64,000 nt of DNA from contig JAFLBM010000011.1 in NCBI GenBank assembly GCA_017303455.1, positions 102,209-166,208 on the forward strand. The letters are read 5' to 3'. The DNA is from Chitinophagales bacterium. Lineage in GTDB: Bacteria; Bacteroidota; Bacteroidia; Chitinophagales; Chitinophagaceae. Both the position numbers and the translations under genes were made by a program. Below, one piece after another: positions 50,656 through 58,454 of the stretch; within the stretch, counting starts at the first letter, position 1, and each line of letters opens with the position of its first letter. Below the pieces are notes generated by a model. The model saw only the letters and a list, made by a program, of their open reading frames with translations, did no database searches and was not told the DNA's origin.

Positions 50656-51984
50656 ATCCAGTATCATCTTTTCCAGTTCTTCACTTTGCCAGTTTTCTTC
50701 AATGCCCGGTGTCTTCATCACTTCCTGCATGATCGCTTCCTGCTGTTGACCTCTTTTCAGGGCCTCCGAGTAGCGGATCTGCGGACTGAAGGTTACTTGT
50801 GAATAAGCCGGTATCCATTTGCCGGGGTATTTGTCATGCAGTCTTGCTTCAATTTTTTTCTGGAGCAGGAATTTGGGATCAGCCGTCCGGTCACGCATTT
50901 CAGTAAAATTATTGATCGCCAGGTCAGCGATCGCATCCCCATCGGGTTTACGCAGTGTTTGGTATTGCTGTAAAATAGTAGTCCAATCCTCCCCGTTTTC
51001 ATCGATCAGTTCATCGAGTACCCGGCAATCTTCAAATCCACAATTCATTCCCTGCCCGAAGAAAGGCACGATGGCATGGGCTGCATCCCCGATCAAAGCA
51101 AATTTATCTTCCCGTACCCAGGGAAAACATTTTACGGTTACTAAGGAAGAAGTCGGGTTGCTGAAAAATTCGTTCACATAATCGGGCATCAGTTCAATAG
51201 CATCCGGGAATGTTGTTGAAAAAAAGGCCTGTACCTTTTCTTTGGTAGTAAGGTTAGAAAAAGACGCAGGGCCTTCAAACGGGAAGAACAAGGTGCAGGT
51301 AAATGTTTTGTCCAGGTTGGGCAATGCAATCAGCATATAATCTTTACGGGGCCAGATATGCAGCGCATTTACTTCCATGGCAAATTCACCGGCAGCGGTT
51401 GGCGGAATGGTCAGTTCTTTATAGCCACAATCAATATAATACTGGCTGTAGTTAAATTTATCATGCTGCAACTGGTGTTGCATACGGGCAGCGGAAAAGG
51501 CACCGTCGGAACCAAAAATCAGTTGCGGGTGATGAGCTACGAGTTGCGAGCCCGGCAGTTCAAAATTAATCGTATTCGTTTTCCAGTCTATAGAAGAACA
51601 TTTATGATTGAAATGAATTTGCACGCCGTGCTGTTCCGCCAGGTCCATCAATTTCATATTCAGTGTCCCTCTTGAAACAGAATTAATAAACTGCCCCTCT
51701 TTCCCATAAGGCTGGAAAGCAGTGCTGCCGTCCATATTATGAATATGGCGGCCGTGCATGGGAATAGAAATATTTTTTATTTCATCCGCCAACCCCACTT
51801 TTTCCAGCGCCAGCAGCCCCCTGTCACTTAAGGCCAGGTTGATGGAACGTCCGGCAGCTATTTTTTCCTTCCGCATATCGGGACGGCGTTCAAATATGGA
51901 AACACGATATCCTCTCTTTGCCAAATAAATGGATAACAATGATCCGACTAAGCCTGCCCCAATGATCGTCACGTCTTTTTTCAT
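50641..51984 (-). CDS. kmo: Kynurenine 3-monooxygenase
   Basis: 447 residues. FAD motif MKKDVTIIGAGLVGSLLSIY (G9-x-G11-x-x-G14), AGRSINLALSDRGL, the substrate-side motif FGSDGAFSAARM and ALIGDAAHAIVPFFGQGMNC (GD motif). This set is characteristic of KMO. It hydroxylates L-kynurenine to 3-hydroxykynurenine using NADPH and O2. A C-terminal membrane-anchor-like segment is not obvious. Downstream of kynU in the same direction. Confidence 0.95.
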   Translation of the reverse strand: MKKDVTIIGAGLVGSLLSIYLAKRGYRVSIFERRPDMRKEKIAAGRSINLALSDRGLLALEKVGLADEIKNISIPMHGRHIHNMDGSTAFQPYGKEGQFINSVSRGTLNMKLMDLAEQHGVQIHFNHKCSSIDWKTNTINFELPGSQLVAHHPQLIFGSDGAFSAARMQHQLQHDKFNYSQYYIDCGYKELTIPPTAAGEFAMEVNALHIWPRKDYMLIALPNLDKTFTCTLFFPFEGPASFSNLTTKEKVQAFFSTTFPDAIELMPDYVNEFFSNPTSSLVTVKCFPWVREDKFALIGDAAHAIVPFFGQGMNCGFEDCRVLDELIDENGEDWTTILQQYQTLRKPDGDAIADLAINNFTEMRDRTADPKFLLQKKIEARLHDKYPGKWIPAYSQVTFSPQIRYSEALKRGQQQEAIMQEVMKTPGIEENWQSEELEKMILDKLIS

Positions 51985-52007
51985 AACTATTTTCCCAATT
52001 AAACCAT

Positions 52008-53303
52008 TTAACTGACCAACTGATCAACCAATGCCCCAAACCGCCACACATCTTCAAATGTATTATACAAAGGAACGGGGGCCACCCGGATCACATTAGG
52101 TTCCCGCCAGTCGGCGATCACTCCCTTCTTCATCAGTTCATCAAATATTTCTTTGCCTCTTTTCAGCATGAGCATCGACACCTGGCAACCTCTTTCATTT
52201 TCATCGGCTGGTGTTATCACTTCAATAACTTTTTCAGCATGACGTTTGTTGATTTCCGCCAGTATATAATGTAAATAACCAGCCAATTGTTTTCGTTTTG
52301 TATGCAATTTTTCCATACCTGCTTCTTCAAAAATATCCAGTGCTGCTTTATGAGCAGCCATGGATAAGATCGGTGCATTACTCAGTTGCCATCCTTCTGC
52401 GGTTGGGATCGGGTCAAACCCCTTCTCCATTTTAAAGCGGGTATCTTTCTTATAGCCCCACCAACCTGCAAAACGGGGTAATTCTTTGTTAGCAATATGT
52501 TTTTCATGAATGTACACACCAGCTACTCCGCCCGGTCCACTGTTCAGGTATTTATAGGAACACCAGCAGGCAAAATCAATATCCCAGTCATGCAGGTGCA
52601 ATTCCACATTACCCGCCGCATGAGCCAGGTCAAAACCGGCATAAGCCCCCACTGCATGTGCCGCTTTGCTGATCGCTTCCAGGTCAAAGAACTGGCCCGT
52701 GTAATAATTAATGCCTCCAAACAACACAACAGCCACTGTATCTCCATGCTTGTTGATCATGGCAATAATATCTTCTGTTCTCAGTGCATGCTCGCCTTCA
52801 CGAGGTGCTACTTCAATTACTGCATCGGCCGGATCAAATCCATGCCTGTCCGGCATGCAGGCATGATACCGTGCCTGTGTTTCAAATGCATACTGGTCAG
52901 AGGGAAATGCCTTGGCTTCGCAAATGATCTTATAGCGATGTTGGGTGGGCCGGTAAAAACTCACCATCAGTAAATGCAGGTTGACCGTCAACTGGTTCAT
53001 CACCACTACTTCCTCCTCCTTACACCCAACGATCTTTGATAATTGTTGAGGGAATATCTCATGATAAGGCATCCAGGGATTTTTAGCCTGGAAATGTCCT
53101 TCCACTCCCAATTTTGCCCAGTCGTCTAATTCCTGCTGCACATATTGTGCGGTGATGCGGGGCTGAAGTCCTAATGAATTCCCGGTAAAATAAATACAAT
53201 CCTTCCCTTCCTGCTGCGGGATATAGAAATAACTTTTGAACTCCTGTAAGGGATCTGCCTCATCCATTTGTCGGGCAAACGCTAACGTATTCTGGTAAAC
53301 CAT
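52008..53303 (-). CDS. kynU: Kynureninase
   Basis: 431 residues, fold-I PLP enzyme. IYFTGNSLGLQPRI, FGGINYYTGQFFDL, GFDLAHAAGNVELHLHDWDI and SYKYLNSGPGGVAGVYIHEK with the PLP Lys251. It cleaves 3-hydroxykynurenine to 3-hydroxyanthranilate and alanine. The C-terminus (VDQLVS) is encoded by the TTGATCAGTTGGTCAGTTAA repeat. First part of the minus-strand kynurenine run, followed by kmo after 23 bases. Confidence 0.96.
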   Translation of the reverse strand: MVYQNTLAFARQMDEADPLQEFKSYFYIPQQEGKDCIYFTGNSLGLQPRITAQYVQQELDDWAKLGVEGHFQAKNPWMPYHEIFPQQLSKIVGCKEEEVVVMNQLTVNLHLLMVSFYRPTQHRYKIICEAKAFPSDQYAFETQARYHACMPDRHGFDPADAVIEVAPREGEHALRTEDIIAMINKHGDTVAVVLFGGINYYTGQFFDLEAISKAAHAVGAYAGFDLAHAAGNVELHLHDWDIDFACWCSYKYLNSGPGGVAGVYIHEKHIANKELPRFAGWWGYKKDTRFKMEKGFDPIPTAEGWQLSNAPILSMAAHKAALDIFEEAGMEKLHTKRKQLAGYLHYILAEINKRHAEKVIEVITPADENERGCQVSMLMLKRGKEIFDELMKKGVIADWREPNVIRVAPVPLYNTFEDVWRFGALVDQLVS

Positions 53304-53314
53304 CCTTTTTGTTT

Positions 53315-53393
53315 AGTAGTTAATGGGTTAATTAGTTAACCGGGCGATGCAAAAGATACACTTACCGAATTAACTGATCAATCAGTTTACAGA
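53315..53393. repeat. AT-rich inverted repeats between RidA gene and kynU
   Basis: AGTTAATGGGTTAATTAGTT (about 53315-53334) and GAATTAACTGATCAATCAGTT (53366-53387) with a short spacer. Member of the dispersed foldback family. It may also hold the kynU promoter. Confidence 0.55.
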
Positions 53394-53810
53394 TCATAAT
53401 GTTGCAATCACTTTCAGTTCAATAGCAATCGGTGTAGGCAAACTTTTTACTTCCACCGTGGTGCGGCAGGCCTGGACGGAAGTAAAGTAGTCCGCATAGA
53501 TTTTATTGTAGATGGGAAAATCCTTTTTCATATTCGTCAGGAACACGGTTACATCCACGATCTTGTTCCAATTGCTGCCACTGGCTTCCAAAACCGCTTT
53601 CACATTGGCAAATACAGAATGACATTCCGCTTCGATATCATACTTTATTATATTACCTTCTGCATCCAGTTCTAAGCCCGGAATGGTATCATCCTTATGA
53701 TTCCTCGGGCCGATACCGGATAAGAAAAGCAGTTTGCCTACTTTTTTTGCATGCGGGTAAGCACCGAGGGGCTTTGCCGCTTTACTGGTATTAAAAAATA
53801 AATTGCTCAT
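53394..53810 (-). CDS. 2-aminomuconate deaminase (RidA family)
   Basis: 138 residues. YjgF/RidA fold with KVGKLLFLSGIGPR, SVFANVKAVLEASGSNWNKI, VFLTNMKKDFPIYNKIYADY and CRTTVEVKSLPTPIAIELKV (Arg and Glu of the active pocket). Subtype and genomic place point to 2-aminomuconate deaminase, the step after 2-aminomuconate semialdehyde oxidation in the oxidative kynurenine branch. The SLPTPIAIE tail differs from canonical RidA (LPKGALVEIE), supporting a distinct substrate. Confidence 0.82.
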   Translation of the reverse strand: MSNLFFNTSKAAKPLGAYPHAKKVGKLLFLSGIGPRNHKDDTIPGLELDAEGNIIKYDIEAECHSVFANVKAVLEASGSNWNKIVDVTVFLTNMKKDFPIYNKIYADYFTSVQACRTTVEVKSLPTPIAIELKVIATL

Positions 53811-53886
53811 AATTTACTATTTGAAATCAGAGGTCAGATGTCTGAGGCCGGAATAAAACGTCAAACATCAAACCCTGAACATTAAA

Positions 53887-55338
53887 CTATAATTCTATAC
53901 AAACATTCTTTGCCTCTGTAAAAAAACGCAAAGCTTCCCAGCCACCCTCTCTCCCCACACCGCTGTTCTTCATTCCACCAAAAGGAGTTCTTAAATCCCG
54001 CAGCAGCCAGCAATTGATCCAGACAATACCACTTTCCACTTTTGCAGCCATTCGGTTAGCTTTGGAAATATCCTGTGTCCAGATTGTAGCTGCTAAACCG
54101 TATTGCGTTGCATTTGCTAATTGCAGCGCCTCTTCCTCTGTCTTAAAAGATTGTAAGGTCACTACCGGTCCGAATATCTCTTCTGTGTTCGTTTGACAGT
54201 TGGGGCCTAATCCTTCCATCACCGTCGGCTGTATAAAATAACCATTGGCACAACGTCCTTCCGGTTGTACAGCAGATCCTCCACATAGTATTTTTCCACC
54301 TTCCTGTTTAGCCGTATCAATACAACGCATGATCTTGTCGAAATGCACTTTACTGACAATGGCCCCCTGTTTTGAATTTTCATCCAGCGGATCACCAACA
54401 GTTAATGCCTTTGTTCGTTCTATAAATTCAGCTTTGAATTTTTCATATACAGTTTCCTCAATTAATATCCTGCTTCCGCATAAACAGATTTCGCCCTGGT
54501 TGCTGAATGAAGATTGCATCGTTGTCTTCATCATTTTTTCCCAGTCACAATCAGCAAAAATGATATTGGGATTCTTGCCACCCAGCTCCAGCGATAATTT
54601 TTTAAACTTCGGAGCTGCCAAAGAAGCAATCCTTTCCCCTGCCCTGGTGCTCCCGGTAAAGGAGATCGCTTTTATATCGGGATGCTTTACGATCGCTTCG
54701 CCGGTATTGGTGCCCGTTCCGTGAATGATATTCAACACCCCATCCGGTAACCCGGCTTCTCTACAAATTTTAGCTAACAGGAATGCAGTAACCGGTGTTA
54801 CCTCTGATGGTTTAGCGATCACACAATTCCCGGCCGCTAATGCTGGTGCAATTTTCCAGGTAAATAAATACAAGGGTAAATTCCAGGGAGAGATACAACC
54901 GACAACACCAATGGGTTGGCGTAAGGTATAATTTACCGCCTTATCTTCCATACTGTGACTCTCGGTGGCGAAATGCATGATACCCGTAGCAAAGAACCTG
55001 AAATTGGCAGAAGCCCTGGGAATATCCACTTTTTTACTTAACCATAAAGGCTTGCCATTATCATTGGTTTCTGCCAAAGCCAGTTCAGGAAGATGCACCT
55101 CGATGAGTTCGGCTATACGGTTTAATACTTTGAACCGTTCTTCCGGAGAAGTTATACTCCAGTTTTTAAATGCTTTCTTTGCCGCTTCCACGGCAATATT
55201 CACATCCTTTTCATTACTATCGGGAATTTGTCCCACTATTTCCCCCGTAGCCGGGTTGATATTATCAATGAAATTACCACTCAGCGGACCGATCAGGTTG
55301 CCGCCGATATAATTCTCTAAGTGATATGGTATTTGCAG
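53887..55338 (-). CDS. 2-aminomuconate semialdehyde dehydrogenase-like aldehyde dehydrogenase (non-ATG start)
   Basis: 483 residues if started at CTG 55338. The NAD-dependent ALDH fold is complete: CISPWNLPLYLFTWKIAPAL, AISFTGSTRAGERI, the catalytic Glu in LELGGKNPNIIFAD, the catalytic Cys in QGEICLCGSRI and EEIFGPVVTLQSF. The N-terminal ENYIGGNLIGPLSGNFIDNI strands are clearly coding but have no ATG upstream before a stop; only CTG (giving the expected length), or an internal GTG at 55236 that would delete this conserved part. The start is directly after an AT-rich repeat. It oxidises 2-aminomuconate semialdehyde to 2-aminomuconate (context). Confidence 0.88.
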   Translation of the reverse strand: MQIPYHLENYIGGNLIGPLSGNFIDNINPATGEIVGQIPDSNEKDVNIAVEAAKKAFKNWSITSPEERFKVLNRIAELIEVHLPELALAETNDNGKPLWLSKKVDIPRASANFRFFATGIMHFATESHSMEDKAVNYTLRQPIGVVGCISPWNLPLYLFTWKIAPALAAGNCVIAKPSEVTPVTAFLLAKICREAGLPDGVLNIIHGTGTNTGEAIVKHPDIKAISFTGSTRAGERIASLAAPKFKKLSLELGGKNPNIIFADCDWEKMMKTTMQSSFSNQGEICLCGSRILIEETVYEKFKAEFIERTKALTVGDPLDENSKQGAIVSKVHFDKIMRCIDTAKQEGGKILCGGSAVQPEGRCANGYFIQPTVMEGLGPNCQTNTEEIFGPVVTLQSFKTEEEALQLANATQYGLAATIWTQDISKANRMAAKVESGIVWINCWLLRDLRTPFGGMKNSGVGREGGWEALRFFTEAKNVCIEL

Positions 55339-55340
55339 GT

Positions 55341-55378
55341 TGATTGGTTAATTAGTTTATTTGTTAATCAGTTAACGG
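55341..55378. repeat. AT-rich repeat, left flank of S23 gene
   Basis: GATTGGTTAATTAGTTTATT followed by TGTTAATCAGTTAAC. The inverted copy at 55810-55838 (GATTGGTTAATTTGTTGATCAG on the minus strand) is identical apart from an 8-base deletion and one substitution. Confidence 0.65.
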
Positions 55379-55388
55379 AGGCAGTTTG

Positions 55389-55766
55389 TTATTTGGGGTT
55401 ATGTTTTGAGGATTTGGAAACGAATTTAATAAAGGCATTGAGTTTAATAAGAATTACTTCAGCCATACCGAGTAACTCAACACATTTATCCGCTCCAATC
55501 AGTTTCCTTGTTTTACACTTTCCAATCCATGATTTTGTTTCCTGTACCGATCCCCTTGAATAAAAATAAAACTGTTTACTTTCTTTATAATAAAATCTCC
55601 CATACCCCTCTGCGATATTAGCACCAATCGAATCAGCTGACCTGACTATCTGCTTTCCGATTGTATCTTTCCTGAACTGTTCCCAGCCCATTACTATTTC
55701 CCATATACTATCTGAGAACTGCTCAGCCAATTCATATACCTCCAGTTTTTCCAGTGTATATTCCAT
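55389..55766 (-). CDS. Four-helix-bundle protein, S23 ribosomal/23S intervening-sequence type (copy 1)
   Basis: 125 residues from the ATG at 55766 (MEYTLEKLEVYELAEQFSDS). Four helices with the S23/bAvd signature: WEQFRKDTIGKQIVRSADSI, GANIAEGYGRFYYKESKQFY and RGSVQETKSWIGKCKTRKLI. Members are encoded by intervening sequences in some 23S rRNA genes and as free-standing genes in Bacteroidota; the function of free-standing ones is unknown. The gene lies between an aldehyde dehydrogenase and an SDR gene of the kynurenine cluster, flanked by inverted AT-rich repeats. Confidence 0.9.
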   Translation of the reverse strand: MEYTLEKLEVYELAEQFSDSIWEIVMGWEQFRKDTIGKQIVRSADSIGANIAEGYGRFYYKESKQFYFYSRGSVQETKSWIGKCKTRKLIGADKCVELLGMAEVILIKLNAFIKFVSKSSKHNPK

Positions 55767-55809
55767 AAACAAGATATTACAAGAAGTCTCTCCGAAACCA
55801 CAAGTCCCT

Positions 55810-55838
55810 GATCAACAAATTAACCAATCAACCAATTA
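55810..55838. repeat. AT-rich repeat, right flank of S23 gene
   Basis: CTGATCAACAAATTAACCAATC and following ACCAATTAAC; on the minus strand it is an inverted copy of the left flank 55341-55378. Confidence 0.65.
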
Positions 55839-55839
55839 A

Positions 55840-56625
55840 CTAAATAGACCCCGTCCTTCCCCCATCCACCGGTATACTTACTCCATTCACATAAGAAGCT
55901 GCCGGAGATGCCAGGAATGCAGCCACGGCCGCCACTTCCGAAGCATCGGCAAAACGTTTCATCGGTACTTCTTCCAGCATATTCTTTTCTACGATATCAA
56001 TCACCGTATTTCCCTTTTTGGCCATATTATCGATCAGGGTTGTTAACCGGTTCGTACTGGCAAAACCGGGTAGTACATTATTCACGGTAATATTGAACTG
56101 CCCTACTTCATTGGACAATGTTTTGGCCCAACTTGCCACGGCTCCACGAATTGTATTGGATACACCCAAATTTTTCAACGGTATTTTAACGGATGTGGAA
56201 ATAATATTCACGATGCGGCCATAGCCTTCCTTTTTCATAGAAGGGATGCAGGCCTTCGCTAAAATATGATTACAAATCAGGTGCTGGTTGAACGTATTTA
56301 AAAAAGATTCTTCCGTTGCTTCGGTGATCGGCCCCGCTGCAGGCCCACCGGTGTTATTGATAAGAATGTGAACGGTATTTGCAGCCGTATAGGCTTCAAT
56401 CGTTTTTTTAACTTCATCCGGCTTACTGAAATCAGCCAGCAGGTAATGATGATGCTGCTGCAGGCTGGTATCTAATTTTTTTACCGCGGCCTTCAGTGTT
56501 TCTTCATTGCGGGCTATTAAGGTACATTGAGCACCCAGCAGGGCCAGTTCTTCGGCAATCGCCAGCCCGATTCCTTGTGTGCTGCCGCAAACAACCGCTT
56601 TTTTTCCTTCCAGGGAGAGATTCAT
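55840..56625 (-). CDS. SDR-family oxidoreductase with non-canonical active site
   Basis: 261 residues. Rossmann NAD(P) motif CGSTQGIGLAIAEEL and HILINNTGG (NNAG-like) are intact. The catalytic Ser is present in NIISTSVKIP, but the expected Tyr-x3-Lys is replaced by SNTIRGAVASWAKTLS. A known SDR subgroup carries SNT/SNS-R here, so it may catalyse a different reaction or use another residue. It ends in GVSIPVDGGRTG. Location in the kynurenine cluster suggests action on a muconate-derived or related intermediate (inference). Confidence 0.82.
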   Translation of the reverse strand: MNLSLEGKKAVVCGSTQGIGLAIAEELALLGAQCTLIARNEETLKAAVKKLDTSLQQHHHYLLADFSKPDEVKKTIEAYTAANTVHILINNTGGPAAGPITEATEESFLNTFNQHLICNHILAKACIPSMKKEGYGRIVNIISTSVKIPLKNLGVSNTIRGAVASWAKTLSNEVGQFNITVNNVLPGFASTNRLTTLIDNMAKKGNTVIDIVEKNMLEEVPMKRFADASEVAAVAAFLASPAASYVNGVSIPVDGGRTGSI

Positions 56626-56673
56626 GAAGTCAAACCTAAAGAAAATTGTTGTAATTTTTCGCTTAATATATTA

Positions 56674-56730
56674 GCCACGAAGACACTAAGACGCCAATCT
56701 TCTTTCTTCGTGATTTTGTGCCTTCGTGGC
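56674..56730. repeat. Inverted GCCACGAAG repeat upstream of the dioxygenase gene
   Basis: GCCACGAAGACACTAAGAC at 56674 and CTTCGTGATTTTGTGCCTTCGTGGC ending at 56730 form an interrupted hairpin (arms GCCACGAAG/CTTCGTGGC). The sequence type is a widespread intergenic repeat. It ends 29 bases before the start codon. Confidence 0.7.
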
Positions 56731-56759
56731 AAAACTTATTTACATCAAAAACTTGTTAC

Positions 56760-57284
56760 ATGCCTGTCATAGCCCCTTTCAATCTTAAAAAATGGATCGA
56801 TGATAACCGTGACCTGCTGAAACCACCGGTAGGCAACCAATGTATCTACAAGGATGCAGAGAATTTTATTGTGATGATCGTGGGCGGGCCGAATGCCCGG
56901 AAAGATTATCATTTCAATGAAACAGAAGAACTCTATTACCAGGTGGAAGGCGATATCGTGGTTAAGATCATTGACAACGGGGAATTCAAAGACATCCCCA
57001 TCAAAGAAGGGGAAATATTTTTATTGCCGCCCAAAACACCGCATTCCCCACAACGGGGGCCCGGCACTGTCGGCCTGGTGATCGAAAAGAAAAGAGAATC
57101 GGAGGATGATGGCTTCTTATGGTTCTGCGAAAAATGCGGGAATAAATTATATGAAGAAGCTCTGCATGTGGATGATATCGTTAAACAATTACCCCCGGTC
57201 ATGAACCGCTTTTGGGAAAGCACTATGCATCGTACCTGTAACAAATGCGGGGCTGTGATGGAACCGCCGGTTAAGAGAAGTTAA
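56760..57284 (+). CDS. nbaC: 3-hydroxyanthranilate 3,4-dioxygenase
   Basis: 174 residues from ATG 56760 (MPVIAPFNLKKWIDDNRDLL), which matches the bacterial form. Cupin Fe site: MIVGGPNARKDYHFNETEEL with His, Glu (YYQVEGD) and the later His in PPKTPHSPQR. The C-terminal rubredoxin-like iron site CEKCGNKLYEEAL ... CNKCGAVM is typical of the prokaryotic enzyme. It opens 3-hydroxyanthranilate to ACMS. Divergent from the SDR gene; a pair with nbaD. Confidence 0.96.
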   Translation: MPVIAPFNLKKWIDDNRDLLKPPVGNQCIYKDAENFIVMIVGGPNARKDYHFNETEELYYQVEGDIVVKIIDNGEFKDIPIKEGEIFLLPPKTPHSPQRGPGTVGLVIEKKRESEDDGFLWFCEKCGNKLYEEALHVDDIVKQLPPVMNRFWESTMHRTCNKCGAVMEPPVKRS

Positions 57285-57372
57285 CAAGTTAACTGGTTAA
57301 TTAGTCGATAAGGCAGCGCCTTGATTAGTTGACTATTGCTTAGCACCGATTCACTGATGAACCCATTAACTG
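57283..57372. repeat. AT-rich repeats between nbaC and nbaD
   Basis: AGTTAACAAGTTAACTGGTT then AATTAGTCGATAAGG, GATTAGTTGACTATTGC and CCATTAACTGATG. No hairpin terminator; part of the foldback family. The nbaD ATG directly follows. Confidence 0.6.
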
Positions 57373-58371
57373 ATGAACAAAAAGATCGACATCCATACGC
57401 ATATCATGCCCGAACAGATGCCCAACTGGACACAGAAGTTTGGCTATGGCGAATTCATTCACCTGGAACAGCGCAACTGCAAAGCCTGCATGATGAAAGG
57501 TGATCAGCTCTTCCGGGAAGTGGAAGAAAATTGTTATAAAGAAGAAACACGGATCAAAGAAATGGATGACACGGATGTAACTATACAAGTGCTCTCCACC
57601 ATCCCGGTATTATTTAATTATTGGGCCAAACCTGCTGACGGTCTGGAAACATCCCGGTTTCTGAATGATCATATTGCCGAAACCGTAAGTAAAAAACCGG
57701 AGCGATTCATCGGACTTGGTACAGTTCCCCTGCAGGATATTGATCTTGCTATAAAAGAAATGGAACGCTGTGTAAAAGAATTGCAGTTACCCGGGCTGGA
57801 GATCGGCTCCAATATCAATGGAAAGAATTTATCATCCAAAGATTTCTTCCCTTTTTATGAAGCTGCAGAGCAACTCGGTTGTGCCATTTTCGTACATCCC
57901 TGGGAAATGATGGGCGAACAGCAAATGCAGCAATACTGGTTGCCCTGGTTAGTGGGTATGCCGGCAGAAACGTCAAGGGCTATCTGCTCCATGATATTTG
58001 GTGGCGTATTTGAAAACTTTCCGAAGCTGAGAGTGGCTTTTGCACATGGGGGCGGTTCCTTCCCTTTCACTATCGGCCGAATTGAACATGGGTTTGAAGT
58101 ACGGCCCGATCTCGTGGCCATTGACAATACAGTGAACCCAAGAGAGTATATCGGCAAATTCTGGGTGGATAGCCTGGTACATGATAAAAAGTCGATGGAA
58201 TTCCTGCTTGATGTAATGGGTGATGATAAGATCTGTCTCGGCAGTGATTATCCTTTTCCGTTAGGTGAACATCATCCCGGCAAATTGATTGAGAAAATGA
58301 AGCTGGAGAAAAAGACCACGAAGAAACTGCTGTATAAAAATGCAGAAGAGTGGTTGGGGATAGTTGATTAG
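57373..58371 (+). CDS. nbaD: 2-amino-3-carboxymuconate-6-semialdehyde decarboxylase (ACMSD)
   Basis: 332 residues, amidohydrolase-type barrel. KIDIHTHIMPEQMPNW (HxH metal pair), FVHPWEM (His), AHGGGSFPF and CLGSDYPFPLGEHHPG (Asp) are the zinc ligands and active-site residues. It decarboxylates ACMS to aminomuconate semialdehyde, the substrate of the dehydrogenase at 53887-55338. The CKACMMKGDQLFREVEENCY segment is typical of ACMSD. Confidence 0.95.
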   Translation: MNKKIDIHTHIMPEQMPNWTQKFGYGEFIHLEQRNCKACMMKGDQLFREVEENCYKEETRIKEMDDTDVTIQVLSTIPVLFNYWAKPADGLETSRFLNDHIAETVSKKPERFIGLGTVPLQDIDLAIKEMERCVKELQLPGLEIGSNINGKNLSSKDFFPFYEAAEQLGCAIFVHPWEMMGEQQMQQYWLPWLVGMPAETSRAICSMIFGGVFENFPKLRVAFAHGGGSFPFTIGRIEHGFEVRPDLVAIDNTVNPREYIGKFWVDSLVHDKKSMEFLLDVMGDDKICLGSDYPFPLGEHHPGKLIEKMKLEKKTTKKLLYKNAEEWLGIVD

Positions 58372-58453
58372 TTAACTGGTTAATTAGTTAATAAGTTCAC
58401 GGACTGTAAGAACTCCCATATTAACTTGTCAACTTATAAACTTATCAACTTCC
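58372..58453. repeat. AT-rich inverted repeat between nbaD and glpQ-like gene
   Basis: AGTTAACTGGTTAATTAGTT-AATAAG on the left and AACTTGTCAACTTATAAACT-TATCAACTT on the right, around a 25-base core (CACGGACTGTAAGAACTCCC). Same family as 40152-40235. Confidence 0.7.
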
Positions 58454-58454
58454 C

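Noticed and set aside
40152..58453. CRISPR array from the recurring TTAAC repeats
   Set aside because: Spacing is irregular and kilobase-scale, repeats are degenerate and inverted, and no cas gene is present.
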